Positions 30,167 to 44,625 of a stretch of DNA of 64,000 bases are shown here, in pieces. The notes under the pieces were generated by a model. That model worked only from the letters and a program-made list of their open reading frames with translations, made no database searches and was not told where the DNA came from. The position numbers and the translations under genes are program-made. Position 1 is the first letter of the stretch; every line of letters starts with the position of its first letter. Origin of the DNA: Microvirga arsenatis (GTDB taxonomy: Bacteria; Pseudomonadota; Alphaproteobacteria; Rhizobiales; Beijerinckiaceae); the NCBI RefSeq assembly GCF_009910705.1, contig NZ_JAAAXJ010000004.1, positions 248,001-312,000 of the forward strand. Direction: 5' to 3'.

Positions 30167-30727
30167 TTAAAGCTCCAGCACCGCGACTTCGCAGTTGCCC
30201 AGGAACCGTCCGGTGAGCCGGCTGAAGAAGGTGCCGTGCCCCACCACGGCGATCAGCCCCTCGGGCCGCCCGGCCAGCCAGGCGCGGAACCGCTCGACCC
30301 GCGCCTCGAACAGGTGGGGCGGTTCATAGACGAATCCCCGCTCGTTCGGCTCGCCCTCGTTGTGCCACCAGACCTCGTCCAGATGGCCGAAGGAGAGGTG
30401 CGGGAACTCCCGCGCGAGCTGCGAGACGGCCCGGCCCACGTCGCAGCTGCTCTCCAGGTGCTCCCGATGGAGGCATTCCACCAGGATCGAGGGCGAGGCG
30501 GGATGGTCCCCGAACAGGCCCAGGGTTGTCTGGATCGCCCGGGTCAGGGGCGAGGTCACCACCAGCTCGTAGGGGTGGTGCCGCAATTCGGGCGCCCGCT
30601 CGGCCACCTGGCGCCGGCCGAGCTCCGTGAGGGGCGCATCGACATGCCCCGGATCCTCCCCGTGCTCGGCCCAATGGGCGTTGAAGGTCGACTGGCCGTG
30701 GCGGATGCAATGGACGATCTTGGGCAT
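30167..30727 (-). CDS. Histidine phosphatase family protein (phosphoglycerate-mutase-like)
   Basis: The 186-residue protein has the catalytic RHG at residues 9-11 (CIRHGQSTFN), the second arginine in VVTSPLTRAIQTT and the second catalytic histidine in VVGHGTFF. It is a small-molecule phosphatase of unknown substrate. It begins 30 bp after the priA stop codon and is probably cotranscribed with priA. Confidence 0.85.
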   Translation of the reverse strand: MPKIVHCIRHGQSTFNAHWAEHGEDPGHVDAPLTELGRRQVAERAPELRHHPYELVVTSPLTRAIQTTLGLFGDHPASPSILVECLHREHLESSCDVGRAVSQLAREFPHLSFGHLDEVWWHNEGEPNERGFVYEPPHLFEARVERFRAWLAGRPEGLIAVVGHGTFFSRLTGRFLGNCEVAVLEL

Positions 30728-30757
30728 GGTACCTGTCTTACGAAAATTCCTGGGCGG

Positions 30758-32920
30758 TCACAGAAAGCTCTGCGGATCGACATCGATGGAGACCCGGGTG
30801 TTCCCGCGGACCTTCGGGCAGCGGGCCATCCAGCCGCGCAGGTAACCCTGAAGGTCCACCTCCCGTTCGGTCTTCACCAGGAGCCTGAAGCGGTAGCGGC
30901 CGCGGATGAGGGCGAGCGGGGCCTCCGCGGGCCCGAGCACGGTCACGCCGGGCGGCGGCTCCGCCACCAGGGCCATGGCGCGGGCATGGGCCTCCGCCGC
31001 CTCGCGCTCCGCGGCCGAGACGATCAGGGAGGCGAGGCGTCCGAAGGGGGGGAGACCCGCCATCTCGCGCACCCGGGTCTCCTCCCGGTAGAACCGCTCC
31101 GCATCGCCGGAGATCAGGGCCGCGATCACCGGATGGTCGGGCTGCCAGGTCTGGACCAGGGCCCGGCCCGGCTTCTCCCCGCGCCCGGCGCGGCCCGTGA
31201 CCTGCTGCAGCATCTGGAACGTGCGCTCGGCAGCGCGCGGGTCGCCCGAGGTGAGGCCGATATCGGCGTCGAGGACGCCCACGAGGGTCATGAGCGGGAA
31301 GTTGTGACCCTTGGCCACGAGCTGGGTGCCGATGACGATGTCCACCTCCCCCGCCGCGACGGCGGCGAGTTCCGCCCGCAGGCGCTCCGTGCCGCCGGGG
31401 AAGTCGCTGGAGAGCACGATGCAGCGCTTGTCCGGGAACAGGGCGGCCGCTTCTTCCGCGATCCGCTCGACCCCTGGGCCGCAGGGCACCAGCGAATCCA
31501 CGCTGCCGCATTCGACGCAGGCGTGAGGCGTGCGCTCCACGTGCCCGCAATGGTGGCAGACGAGGGAGCGGCGGAAGCGGTGCTCCACCAGCCAGGAGGA
31601 GCAGTTCGGGCATTCGTAGCGGTGGGCGCAGGCCCGGCAGAGGGTGAGCGGGGCATAGCCGCGCCGGTTGAGGAAGAGCAGCGCCTGCTCGCCCCGGGCG
31701 ACCGTCTGCTCGACGGCCGTGACCAGGGTCGGCGAGAGCCAGCGGCCCTTGGGGATTGCCTCCTTGCGCAGGTCCACGGCCCGGATCTGCGGCATGGAGC
31801 GGCCGCCGAACCGCTCGGGCAGCCGCACATGCCGGTAGCGCCCGCGCTCCACATTGACCCGGCTCTCGATGGATGGCGTGGCCGAGGCCAGGATCACGGG
31901 GGCGTTCTCGATCTTGCCGCGCACCACCGCCATGTCACGGGCATGGTAGTGCACCCCGTCGTCCTGCTTGTAGGCGGTCTCGTGCTCCTCATCGACCACG
32001 ATCAGGCCGAGATCGGCGTAAGGAAGGAACAGGGCCGAGCGGGCGCCGGCGACCACCTTCACCTCGCCGGAGGCGATAGCTGCATAGAGCCGCTCGCGCC
32101 TGCGGCCCGTGACGCCGGAATGCCAGGTGGCGGGCTTCACCCCGAAGCGGGCGGCGAAGCGGTCGAGGAACTGGGCCGTGAGCGCAATTTCCGGCATGAG
32201 GATCAGGGCCTGCCGGCCCTTGCGCACGGCTTCGGCCACGGCCTCGAAATAGACCTCCGTCTTGCCCGATCCCGTCACGCCTTCGAGCAGGATCACGGGC
32301 GGGTGCTCCTCGCCCATGGCGGCGACGAGGTGATCCGCCGCATCCCGCTGGCCGTCGGAGAGGGCCGTGTGGCCGAAGGCGGGATCGGGCATGTGGGCCA
32401 CGGGCTCGGCCAGCAGGGCCACTGTCTCCAGCGTCCCCTCGTCGATCAGCCCGTCGACGACGCCGGCGCTGACGCCGGCAGCCTGGGCCAGCTCGCTTTT
32501 GAGCCGCACGGCCCTGTCCCCGGCGATCTCGATCACCTTCTGCCGCGCGGGCGTCATCCGCTTCGGGAGGGCTCCTGCCAGCCTCACCCCGACCCGGGCG
32601 ACCTCCTGCCGGTCGGCATCGGGGATCTTGAGGCCCATGGCCAGCGCGGAACCCTTGGGCGCCAGGGTATACCAGGCGATCCAGTCCAGGAACTTGCGCA
32701 TTCTCGCTGAGAGGTTCGGGGCCTCGATGACGCCCGAGACCTTCTTCAGGTTGCCGCCCTGCCCCTCCCGCAGGCCCCAGACGACGCCCGCCACCTCCCG
32801 GTTGGCGAGCGGCACCTGCACCACGTCGCCCTCCTTGAGGCCGAGGCTGTCCGGCACGGCATAGGAATAGGCCGTGTCCAGCGCCAGCGGGATGAGGACA
32901 TCGGCGATGCGGCTTGTCAT
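30758..32920 (-). CDS. priA: Primosomal replication protein N' (PriA helicase)
   Basis: The 720-residue helicase starts at MTSRIADVLIPLALDTAYSY. It has an N-terminal 3'-end-binding domain, Walker A GVTGSGKTEVY, DEEH, and eight cysteines of the zinc module between helicase lobes (CRAC, CPNC, CHHC, CVEC). PriA reloads the replisome at collapsed forks. An in-frame ATG 45 bp upstream is less likely because it crosses toward the divergent xerC. Confidence 0.95.
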   Translation of the reverse strand: MTSRIADVLIPLALDTAYSYAVPDSLGLKEGDVVQVPLANREVAGVVWGLREGQGGNLKKVSGVIEAPNLSARMRKFLDWIAWYTLAPKGSALAMGLKIPDADRQEVARVGVRLAGALPKRMTPARQKVIEIAGDRAVRLKSELAQAAGVSAGVVDGLIDEGTLETVALLAEPVAHMPDPAFGHTALSDGQRDAADHLVAAMGEEHPPVILLEGVTGSGKTEVYFEAVAEAVRKGRQALILMPEIALTAQFLDRFAARFGVKPATWHSGVTGRRRERLYAAIASGEVKVVAGARSALFLPYADLGLIVVDEEHETAYKQDDGVHYHARDMAVVRGKIENAPVILASATPSIESRVNVERGRYRHVRLPERFGGRSMPQIRAVDLRKEAIPKGRWLSPTLVTAVEQTVARGEQALLFLNRRGYAPLTLCRACAHRYECPNCSSWLVEHRFRRSLVCHHCGHVERTPHACVECGSVDSLVPCGPGVERIAEEAAALFPDKRCIVLSSDFPGGTERLRAELAAVAAGEVDIVIGTQLVAKGHNFPLMTLVGVLDADIGLTSGDPRAAERTFQMLQQVTGRAGRGEKPGRALVQTWQPDHPVIAALISGDAERFYREETRVREMAGLPPFGRLASLIVSAAEREAAEAHARAMALVAEPPPGVTVLGPAEAPLALIRGRYRFRLLVKTEREVDLQGYLRGWMARCPKVRGNTRVSIDVDPQSFL

Positions 32921-32976
32921 GGGATGAGAGGTTAACCTGTGACTGTTAGGGTTCTGCCCTTGCATAAATGGGACTC

Positions 32977-33963
32977 ATGTCAAGCAACGCCACGCAGAAT
33001 GCTCTCGATCTCGCCCTTCCCGGCGCGGACGACACCCGCCGGGAGGCGATGGCGTGGCTTGCCTCTCTTGCGAAGGAGCGGCGGCTGTCGGGAAAGACCG
33101 TCGAGGCCTATGCGCGGGACCTGCGGCAGTTCCTCGCCTTCCTGACGAATCATCTCGGCGAGGCGCCGAGCGTTAAAGCCATTCTCGGCCTGAAGCCGCT
33201 GGACATCCGCGCGTTCCTGGCGGCGCGGCGCATGGATGCGGTGGGAAGCCGGTCCCTCATGCGCCAGCTCGCAGCCCTGCGCTCCTTCGCCCGTCACCTG
33301 GAGCGGGAGGGCTTTGGGACGGCCTCGGCCTTTGCGGCGATCCGCACGCCGAAGGTGGACAGGAACCTGCCGCGCCCCCTCTCCGCCTCCTCGGCGGTGG
33401 CCGTGACGGATGCGCAGACGCGGACGTCGGAGAACCGCAAGCCCTGGATCCTGGCGCGGGATGCCGCCGTGCTGTCCCTGCTCTACGGGGCGGGGCTGCG
33501 CATTTCCGAAGCCCTCGGGCTGCAGCGGCGCGATGCGCCGGTGAACGGCATCGATGCGGTCACGGTCACCGGCAAGGGCGGCAAGAGGCGCAGCGTGCCG
33601 GTGATCTCGCCGATCCAGCGGGCGGTGGAGGAATACCTGGCGCTCTGCCCCTACGCGATTCCCCCTGAGGGACCGCTCTTCGTCGGCGCCCGCGGCGGAC
33701 CGCTCTCGCCGCGCATCATCCAGCTCGCGGTGGAGGAGCTGCGCGGCGCCTTGGGGCTTCCCGACAGCGCCACGCCCCATGCCCTGCGCCATTCCTTCGC
33801 CACGCATCTTCTCGCCAAAGGCGGCGACCTGCGCGGCATCCAGGAACTTTTAGGCCACGCCTCGCTCTCGACCACGCAGCTTTACACGAAGGTGGATGCG
33901 GCAAGGTTGATGGACGCGTTCAACGCGGCCCATCCGCGGGCCCGCAAGACCGGTGCGGCCTGA
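32977..33963 (+). CDS. xerC: Tyrosine recombinase XerC
   Basis: This 328-residue recombinase has an N-terminal SAM-like core-binding domain. The catalytic domain has the R of GAGLRISEAL, the K of GKGGKRRSVPV, HALRHSFATH, the H of LGHASLSTT and the nucleophilic tyrosine in QLYTKV. With XerD it resolves chromosome dimers at dif. The divergent position next to priA is the usual alphaproteobacterial xerC location, which favours XerC over XerD. A second ATG three codons upstream (32968) is equally possible. Confidence 0.92.
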   Translation: MSSNATQNALDLALPGADDTRREAMAWLASLAKERRLSGKTVEAYARDLRQFLAFLTNHLGEAPSVKAILGLKPLDIRAFLAARRMDAVGSRSLMRQLAALRSFARHLEREGFGTASAFAAIRTPKVDRNLPRPLSASSAVAVTDAQTRTSENRKPWILARDAAVLSLLYGAGLRISEALGLQRRDAPVNGIDAVTVTGKGGKRRSVPVISPIQRAVEEYLALCPYAIPPEGPLFVGARGGPLSPRIIQLAVEELRGALGLPDSATPHALRHSFATHLLAKGGDLRGIQELLGHASLSTTQLYTKVDAARLMDAFNAAHPRARKTGAA

Positions 33964-34061
33964 GGTGCTTGAGAGATTGTTTCAATAGCGCAGGGCCGCC
34001 TGCTTCTTCGCAGCTTCGGCATTTCTTATGATGAGCCGGCAGGCCCTGCGCCGAGATCTGG

Positions 34062-34304
34062 TCAGTCCAAGGGCCGCACCCGGCGCGGAATGCCGCGGCC
34101 AGGGCCCGGCATCGGTGTCGCCGGGGCAGGGAACTGACGGTGGTTCGGCGGAGTGGGGCCGGTCGGAGCGCCCCCGCCGCCCGGATAGCTGCATCTGCCG
34201 CCGCCGCTGATCCAATCGATCAATGGGCCTATGATCGGAATGGAGCTCTTGCCGCCGGAAACGAGGTCTAGTTCGCCGTCCGTCAAAATCCGAAGCTTCG
34301 ACAT
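34062..34304 (-). CDS. Small double-glycine-leader peptide (bacteriocin-like precursor)
   Basis: This 80-residue protein begins with an 18-residue leader whose end LTDGELDLVSGG matches the class II bacteriocin/colicin V leader pattern L(S/T)xxELxx(I/V)xGG exactly. Cleavage would follow G18. The remaining 62 residues start with a hydrophobic segment (IPIIGPLIDWIS). They continue as a Gly/Pro-rich stretch with one cysteine and a basic end. TGAGGG lies 6 bases upstream of the ATG. No C39 peptidase transporter, modification enzyme or immunity gene is next to it. Function is unknown; export and maturation are inferred from the leader alone. Confidence 0.7.
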   Translation of the reverse strand: MSKLRILTDGELDLVSGGKSSIPIIGPLIDWISGGGRCSYPGGGGAPTGPTPPNHRQFPAPATPMPGPGRGIPRRVRPLD

Positions 34305-34336
34305 GGATCCCTCATAGCAACATTGTTGTGGCGACA

Positions 34337-34365
34337 CGCTATGTGGACTCTGGAGCATGTGACAA
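34337..34365 (-). promoter_or_regulatory. Possible promoter of the double-glycine-leader peptide gene
   Basis: On the minus strand TTGTCA (34365-34360) and ATAGCG (34342-34337) are 17 bp apart, about 33 bp upstream of the start codon. The -10 match is weak. Confidence 0.35.
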
Positions 34366-34462
34366 GAGAGATTCTGCCGACAGCAGCAATATGCAACCGT
34401 AGGTCATAGACGGGAGCGCAGCTCCCACGGAGATGAACGTCACAGTTGAGATCTGAAGGCGT

Positions 34463-35089
34463 CTATTCCGCCGCCGCCACCGCTTCGGCCAGAAGCTGCC
34501 GCGCGGCCGGTCCGATGTCGCCGGCCGTCCAATGGGGGCGGCAGACGGACACGTAGCGGCCCTCGCCGCCGATCTCGATCACCTCGCCGGAGCGGACGGC
34601 CTCGCCGTTGCGGTCGTATTTCAGGATCATCGTGGCCTTGCGGCCGCAATGGCAGAGCTGCTTGATCTCCTGAAAATCGTCGGCCAGCGCCATCATGGCG
34701 ATGATGGCGTCGCTGAACAGCGTGCCGTAGACGTTGTTCTTGAGCCCATAGGCCATGACGGGGATTTTCAGCTCGTCGACGATCCCGGCGAGCTGGCGCA
34801 CCTGCTCCGCCGTCATGAACTGGACCTCGTCGATGAGAACGGCGGTCACGCGCCTGACCGCGTGCTCCGCCTCCACGATGGCGCGGATGGAGTCGTCCTT
34901 CCTCAGGGGAATCGCATCCGCTTCGAGGCCGAGGCGGGATTTGACCTTCCCCACCCCGAAGCGGTCGTCGATCACGCTCGTGAACAGCAGCACGTGGCCG
35001 CCGTTCTCGATGTAGTTGTAGCGAACCTGCAGGAGATGGGTGGTCTTGCCTGCATTCATCACCGAGTAGAGGAAGTGGAGCTTGGCCAT
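34463..35089 (-). CDS. tdk: Thymidine kinase (type II)
   Basis: The 208-residue kinase has P-loop MNAGKTTHLL (about residues 12-20), the VLIDEVQF Walker B, and zinc-ribbon residues in CHCGRKATM and VCRPHW. It salvages thymidine to dTMP. It begins 9 bp after the lpdA stop codon, so it is probably read through from the TCA operon. Confidence 0.93.
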   Translation of the reverse strand: MAKLHFLYSVMNAGKTTHLLQVRYNYIENGGHVLLFTSVIDDRFGVGKVKSRLGLEADAIPLRKDDSIRAIVEAEHAVRRVTAVLIDEVQFMTAEQVRQLAGIVDELKIPVMAYGLKNNVYGTLFSDAIIAMMALADDFQEIKQLCHCGRKATMILKYDRNGEAVRSGEVIEIGGEGRYVSVCRPHWTAGDIGPAARQLLAEAVAAAE

Positions 35090-35098
35090 CGTCCGATC

Positions 35099-36496
35099 TT
35101 ACATGTGGATCGCGCGCTTCTCCACCGCGAGGGCCGCTTCCTTCACAGCTTCCGCAAGCGTCGGGTGCGCATGGCAGGTGCGGGCCATGTCCTCGGAGGA
35201 CGCGCCGAACTCCATGGCGATCGCCGCCTCGTGAATGAGGTTCCCGGCCTCCGGCCCGATGATGTGGACGCCGAGCACCTTGTCGGTGGCGGCATCGGCC
35301 AGGATCTTCACGAAGCCGTCCGTGGTGCGGTTCACCTTGGCGCGGCCATTGGCCGTGAAGGGGAATTTTCCCGCATTGTAGGCGATGCCGGCCGCTTTCA
35401 GCTCCTCCTCGGTCTTGCCGACGGAGGCGACCTCCGGGAAGGTGTAGACCACGCTCGGGATCACGTCGTAGTTCACGTGGCCCGCCTTTCCGGCGAGGAT
35501 TTCCGCAACCGCCACGCCCTCGTCCTCGGCCTTGTGGGCGAGCATGGGGCCGGCGATCACGTCACCGATGGCGTAGATGCCGGTGACGTTGGTGGAGAAA
35601 TGCGCGTCCGTCTGGATGCGGCCGCGGTTGTCGAGCTGGACGCCCACCTTGTCGAGGCCGAGCCCCTGCGTGTAGGGCACGCGGCCCACCGCCACGAGCA
35701 CTACGTCGGCTTCAAGCGTCTCCGCATTGCCGCCCGCGGCGGGCTCGACGGTGAGCGTCGCGCCGTTGCCGGTCTTCTCCACCTTGGTGACCTTGGCGCC
35801 GAGCTTGAAGGCAAAGCCCTGCTTGGACAGGATGCGCTGGAAGTTCTTGGCGACCTCGCCGTCCATGCCGGGCAGGATGCGGTCGAGATATTCCACCACC
35901 GTCACCTCGGAGCCCAGACGGCGCCACACGGAGCCGAGCTCCAGGCCGATCACGCCGGCGCCGATCACCACGAGGCGCTTCGGCACGCTCTCAAGCTCCA
36001 GCGCGCCGGTGGAGGACACCACCACCTTCTCGTCGATCTCGATGCCCGGCAGGCGGGTGACGTCGGAGCCCGTGGCGATGACGATGTTCTTGGTCTCGAG
36101 CATCTGGTTCGAGCCGTCCTCGCCCGTCACCTCGACCTGGCCCGCCGCCGCGATGCGCGCCGTGCCGTGGAAGGCATCGATCTTGTTCTTCTTGAGCAGG
36201 AACTCCACGCCCTTGGTGTTGCCCTCGACGCCTTCCTGCTTGAAGGCGAGCATCTTCTTGAGATCGAGGGTCGGCGCGGAGACGCCGATGCCCATCTCGG
36301 CGAAGTGCTGCGCATCCTGGAACATATGCGAGGCATGGAGCAGCGCCTTGGAGGGAATGCAGCCCACGTTGAGGCAGGTGCCGCCATGGGTCTTGCGCTT
36401 CTCCACCACGGCGGTCTTCAGGCCGAGCTGGGCGGCGCGGATCGCGCACACATAGCCGCCGGGGCCGGTGCCGATGACGATGAGATCGTAGGACAT
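35099..36496 (-). CDS. lpdA: Dihydrolipoyl dehydrogenase (E3)
   Basis: The 465-residue flavoprotein starts at [21 protein letters not shown]; the frame extends upstream only through repeat D. The redox-active disulfide is in [13 protein letters not shown], and the C-terminal dimer interface carries the catalytic His-Glu region ([11 protein letters not shown]). It reoxidises dihydrolipoamide in the 2-oxoglutarate dehydrogenase complex. It is the last TCA gene of the mdh-suc-odh run. Confidence 0.96.
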   Translation of the reverse strand: MSYDLIVIGTGPGGYVCAIRAAQLGLKTAVVEKRKTHGGTCLNVGCIPSKALLHASHMFQDAQHFAEMGIGVSAPTLDLKKMLAFKQEGVEGNTKGVEFLLKKNKIDAFHGTARIAAAGQVEVTGEDGSNQMLETKNIVIATGSDVTRLPGIEIDEKVVVSSTGALELESVPKRLVVIGAGVIGLELGSVWRRLGSEVTVVEYLDRILPGMDGEVAKNFQRILSKQGFAFKLGAKVTKVEKTGNGATLTVEPAAGGNAETLEADVVLVAVGRVPYTQGLGLDKVGVQLDNRGRIQTDAHFSTNVTGIYAIGDVIAGPMLAHKAEDEGVAVAEILAGKAGHVNYDVIPSVVYTFPEVASVGKTEEELKAAGIAYNAGKFPFTANGRAKVNRTTDGFVKILADAATDKVLGVHIIGPEAGNLIHEAAIAMEFGASSEDMARTCHAHPTLAEAVKEAALAVEKRAIHM

Positions 36497-36513
36497 TGAT
36501 TGAACCCTCGTTT

Positions 36514-36602
36514 CGTCATCACCGGGCTCGGCCCGGCGATCCCGATCCGCGAAGCGCAGGGCCTCCCCGATCGAGATGGCCGGGACAAGCCCGGCCATGA
36601 CA
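36514..36602. repeat. REP-like palindromic element D (between odhB and lpdA)
   Basis: CGTCAT...ATGAC borders enclose ACCGGGCTCGGCCCGG on the left and GGCCGGGACAAGCCCGGCC on the right. The right hairpin is identical to that of element B. It occupies most of the 120-bp gap between two genes of the same complex, so it will be transcribed into the operon mRNA. Confidence 0.8.
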
Positions 36603-36616
36603 GACATGGTGAAAAC

Positions 36617-37852
36617 TTACAGATCGAGCACGAGGCGCGCCGGATCCTCCAGCGCCTCCTTGACCCGAACGAGGAAGGTCACGGCCTCCTTGCCGTCGAC
36701 GATGCGGTGGTCGTAGGAGAGCGCGAGATACATCATCGGGCGCACGACGACCTGGCCGTTGCGCACAACGGGGCGCTCCTCGATGCGGTGCATGCCGAGA
36801 ATGCCCGATTGCGGCGCGTTGAGGATCGGCGTCGACATGAGCGAGCCGTAGATGCCGCCGTTGGTGATGGTGAAGGTGCCGCCCTGCATCTCCTCGATGG
36901 CGAGCTTGCCGTCCCGGGCGCGGCGGCCGAAATCGGCGATGGTCTTCTCGATGCCGGCGACGGAGAGCAGGTCCGCATCGCGCACCACGGGCACCACGAG
37001 ACCCTTCTCGGTGCCGACCGCAATGCCGATGTGGTAGTAGTTCTTGTAGACGATGTCGGTGCCGTCGATCTCGGCATTCACCGCCGGCAGCTCCTTGAGG
37101 GCCTGGATCACCGCCTTGGTGAAGAAGCCCATGAAGCCGAGCTTGGTGCCGTGCTTCTTCTCGAACACGTCCTTGTACTGGTTGCGCAGGTTCATCACGG
37201 CGCTCATGTCCACGTCGTTGAACGTGGTGAGCATGGCGGCGGTGTTCTGCGCGTCCTTCAGGCGGCGCGCGATGGTCTGACGCAGCTTGGTCATCTTCAC
37301 GCGCTCTTCGCGCTCGGCGTCGACCGGAGCGGAGGGGGCGCGCATCTGCATCGGAGCGGGGGCGGGGGCCGAGGCGCCGCCCGTGGCGATGGCGGCGAGC
37401 ATGTCGCCCTTGGTCACGCGGCCGTCCTTGCCCGTGCCGCCGACAGAAGCGGGGTTCACGCCGCTCTCGGCCGCCAAGCGGGCGACGGCGGGGCCGTGAT
37501 CCTTGGCAGCACCGGGAGCAGCCGCTGTCGGCACCGGAGCCGGCGTCGCCGCAGGCGCCGGAGCGGCTTTCGGAGCTTCGGCCTTCGGAGCAGCAGCGGG
37601 AGCGGCGCCCGCGCCGCCCTCGACGATGGAGCCGAGCACCGCGCCGGGGCTTACGGTCTCGCCGTCCTTGGCGACGATCTCGCCCAGCGTGCCGCTCGCG
37701 GGAGCATTGACCTCGAGGGTGACCTTGTCGGTCTCGAGCTCGAGCACGGGCTCGTCGGCTTTCACGGGATCGCCGGGCTTCTTGAACCAGCGGCCGATGG
37801 TGGCCTCTGACACGGATTCGCCAAGAGTGGGTACGCGGATTTCGGTTGCCAT
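36617..37852 (-). CDS. odhB: 2-oxoglutarate dehydrogenase E2, dihydrolipoamide succinyltransferase
   Basis: The 411-residue E2 has an N-terminal lipoyl domain (lysine in [11 protein letters not shown], about residue 43). An Ala/Pro-rich linker, a small E1/E3-binding domain (near [11 protein letters not shown]) and a C-terminal catalytic domain ending with [13 protein letters not shown] follow. It transfers succinyl groups to CoA. Only 25 bp separate it from the upstream YciI-family gene. Confidence 0.96.
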   Translation of the reverse strand: MATEIRVPTLGESVSEATIGRWFKKPGDPVKADEPVLELETDKVTLEVNAPASGTLGEIVAKDGETVSPGAVLGSIVEGGAGAAPAAAPKAEAPKAAPAPAATPAPVPTAAAPGAAKDHGPAVARLAAESGVNPASVGGTGKDGRVTKGDMLAAIATGGASAPAPAPMQMRAPSAPVDAEREERVKMTKLRQTIARRLKDAQNTAAMLTTFNDVDMSAVMNLRNQYKDVFEKKHGTKLGFMGFFTKAVIQALKELPAVNAEIDGTDIVYKNYYHIGIAVGTEKGLVVPVVRDADLLSVAGIEKTIADFGRRARDGKLAIEEMQGGTFTITNGGIYGSLMSTPILNAPQSGILGMHRIEERPVVRNGQVVVRPMMYLALSYDHRIVDGKEAVTFLVRVKEALEDPARLVLDL

Positions 37853-37877
37853 GAATTACGCCTTAGGGACGGCCCCT

Positions 37878-38198
37878 TCACAGAGGGTTCGGTTGATGTT
37901 TTGTCCGCAGGATGGCCTGCGGAATCGGATGAATTTCGTATCGAAAGCCGGCGTCGGCGGAGATCACCGGGTCTTCGTTCGTCAAGGCAGCGGCAGCATC
38001 GGCATCGTTCACATCGACGACGGCGACGCCCCAAACGCCGGCAGGATCGAGCACGGGGCCGACGACCAGGGCGATGCCCCGGTCGGCGAGGCCCTGCCAA
38101 TAGACTGCATGCTTCTGCATCAGCCCTGCCTCCGCCGGCGTCATGTCAGCCGGAAAGGTCGGTCGAGGTGGCAGAAGCTTGCAGAGATGGATCGGCAC
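37878..38198 (-). CDS. YciI family protein inside the odh operon
   Basis: This 106-residue protein starts at a GTG (MPIHLCKLLPPRPTF) with GGGAG about 12 bases upstream. It fits the YCII ferredoxin-like fold, with the conserved histidine in M-Q-K-H-A-V-Y-W and an aspartate in G-L-A-D-R-G, then V-G-P-V-L-D-P-x-G. It is 19 bp after odhA and 25 bp before odhB, so it is cotranscribed. YciI proteins have suspected hydrolase or muconolactone-isomerase-like activity, with no known role in the TCA cycle. Confidence 0.82.
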   Translation of the reverse strand: MPIHLCKLLPPRPTFPADMTPAEAGLMQKHAVYWQGLADRGIALVVGPVLDPAGVWGVAVVDVNDADAAAALTNEDPVISADAGFRYEIHPIPQAILRTKHQPNPL

Positions 38199-38217
38199 GT
38201 GTCGATACTCCCGTCGT

Positions 38218-41178
<2,961 letters not shown>

Positions 41179-41238
41179 GGCAATCCACAATCCAAAAGCT
41201 GTTCGGCCGCCCCAGGGACGGGACGGCCATCGATGCGG

Positions 41239-42126
41239 TTACTGACCCTTGAGAACCTCGACCAGAGTCTTGCCGAGGCGGGCCGGCGACGGGGACACGC
41301 GGATGCCCGCAGCCTCCATGGCGGCGATCTTGTCTTCCGCGCCGCCCTTGCCGCCGGAGATGATCGCGCCGGCATGGCCCATGCGGCGTCCGGGAGGCGC
41401 CGTGCGGCCGGCGATGAAGCCGACCATCGGCTTCTTGCGGCCCTTCCTGGCCTCGCGGGCGATGAACTCGGCCGCCTCTTCCTCGGCCGAGCCGCCGATC
41501 TCGCCGATCATGACGATCGACTCGGTCTTCGGGTCGGAGAGGAACATGTCGAGCATCTCGATGAACTCGGTGCCCTTCACCGGATCGCCGCCGATGCCGA
41601 CCGCGGTGGTCTGGCCGAGACCCTCGTTGGTGGTCTGGAACACGGCCTCGTAGGTGAGCGTGCCGGAGCGCGACACGATGCCGACCGAGCCGGGCTTGAA
41701 GATGTTGGCCGGCATGATGCCGATCTTCGACTCGCCCGCCGTCACGATGCCGGGGCAGTTGGGGCCGATGAGGCGCGACTTGGAGCCCTCCAGCGCGCGC
41801 TTCACACGCACCATGTCGAGCACCGGGATGCCTTCGGTGATGCAGACGATGAGCGGGATCTCGGCCTGGATCGCCTCGCAGATGGCATCGGCCGCGCCCG
41901 GAGGCGGGACGTAGACCACCGAGGCGTCGGCGCCGGTCTTCTCGCGCGCCTCCATCACCGTGTCGAACACGGGGAGACCCAGATGGGTGGAGCCGCCTTT
42001 GCCCGGCGAGGTGCCGCCGACCATCTTGGTGCCGTAGGCGATGGCCTGCTCGGAGTGGAAGGTCCCGTTCTTGCCGGTGAAGCCCTGGCAGATGACCTTG
42101 GTGTCTTTGTTGATGAGGATGGACAT
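41239..42126 (-). CDS. sucD: Succinyl-CoA synthetase subunit alpha
   Basis: The 295-residue subunit has the CoA-binding Rossmann start [18 protein letters not shown] segment (here [20 protein letters not shown]) and the phosphohistidine loop [17 protein letters not shown]. With SucC it makes ATP or GTP from succinyl-CoA. It lies 12 bp downstream of sucC. Confidence 0.97.
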   Translation of the reverse strand: MSILINKDTKVICQGFTGKNGTFHSEQAIAYGTKMVGGTSPGKGGSTHLGLPVFDTVMEAREKTGADASVVYVPPPGAADAICEAIQAEIPLIVCITEGIPVLDMVRVKRALEGSKSRLIGPNCPGIVTAGESKIGIMPANIFKPGSVGIVSRSGTLTYEAVFQTTNEGLGQTTAVGIGGDPVKGTEFIEMLDMFLSDPKTESIVMIGEIGGSAEEEAAEFIAREARKGRKKPMVGFIAGRTAPPGRRMGHAGAIISGGKGGAEDKIAAMEAAGIRVSPSPARLGKTLVEVLKGQ

Positions 42127-42138
42127 CGGGTCGAAACC

Positions 42139-43338
<1,200 letters not shown>

Positions 43339-43352
43339 GTGCTCTTCTCTTT

Positions 43353-43436
43353 CGTCATCCCGGACGCCGCAGGCGACCCGGGATCGTTGACCGTGTTGAG
43401 CTCGTCATGCGATCCCGGCTGACGGCCGGGATGACG
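43353..43436. repeat. REP-like palindromic element E (between mdh and sucC)
   Basis: GTCATCCCGGACG/CGACCCGGGAT on the left and CGATCCCGGCTGACGGCCGGGATGACG on the right form hairpins within CGTCAT...ATGACG borders (longest uninterrupted match shown in parts). It fills the 100-bp mdh-sucC gap and will be in any shared transcript. Confidence 0.7.
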
Positions 43437-43438
43437 CC

Positions 43439-44470
<1,032 letters not shown>

Positions 44471-44493
44471 TCAAGCGATCAAAAGGTTAACAG

Positions 44494-44512
44494 GCAAGGC
44501 TTTGAGCCTTGC
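44494..44512. repeat. Short perfect hairpin upstream of mdh
   Basis: GCAAGGCT and AGCCTTGC form an 8-bp stem with a 3-nt loop, about 95 bp upstream of the mdh start codon. It could lie in the mdh leader or be part of the promoter region; no T-run follows. Confidence 0.5.
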
Positions 44513-44595
44513 GATAATTGCACGTAAGCTTAACGGTAAGAAAATACTGAGCTGTTACAGCAGCTTGGTAGGTTCGGGAGGCCTCTAAATTTCAT

Positions 44596-44619
44596 GTTAC
44601 AATTTTCGGAAATTGTAAC
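44596..44619. promoter_or_regulatory. Perfect palindrome between tetR and mdh (candidate operator)
   Basis: GTTACAATTT and AAATTGTAAC are perfect 10-bp inverted arms around TCGG, in an AT-rich stretch. It lies 6 bp after the tetR stop codon and about 195 bp upstream of mdh on the same strand. It has no T-run typical of a terminator. The symmetry is right for a TetR-family dimer, but the target is inferred. Confidence 0.5.
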
Positions 44620-44625
44620 TAAGCC

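Noticed and set aside
32977-33963. XerC-type recombinase as an integrase of a mobile element
   Set aside because: It lies next to priA in the standard chromosomal position with no att-like repeats or cargo genes.
33988-34051. 10-bp inverted repeat after xerC (GCGCAGGGCC...GGCCCTGCGC)
   Set aside because: The arms are 44 bp apart with no T-run, and the spacing is too wide for a terminator or operator call.
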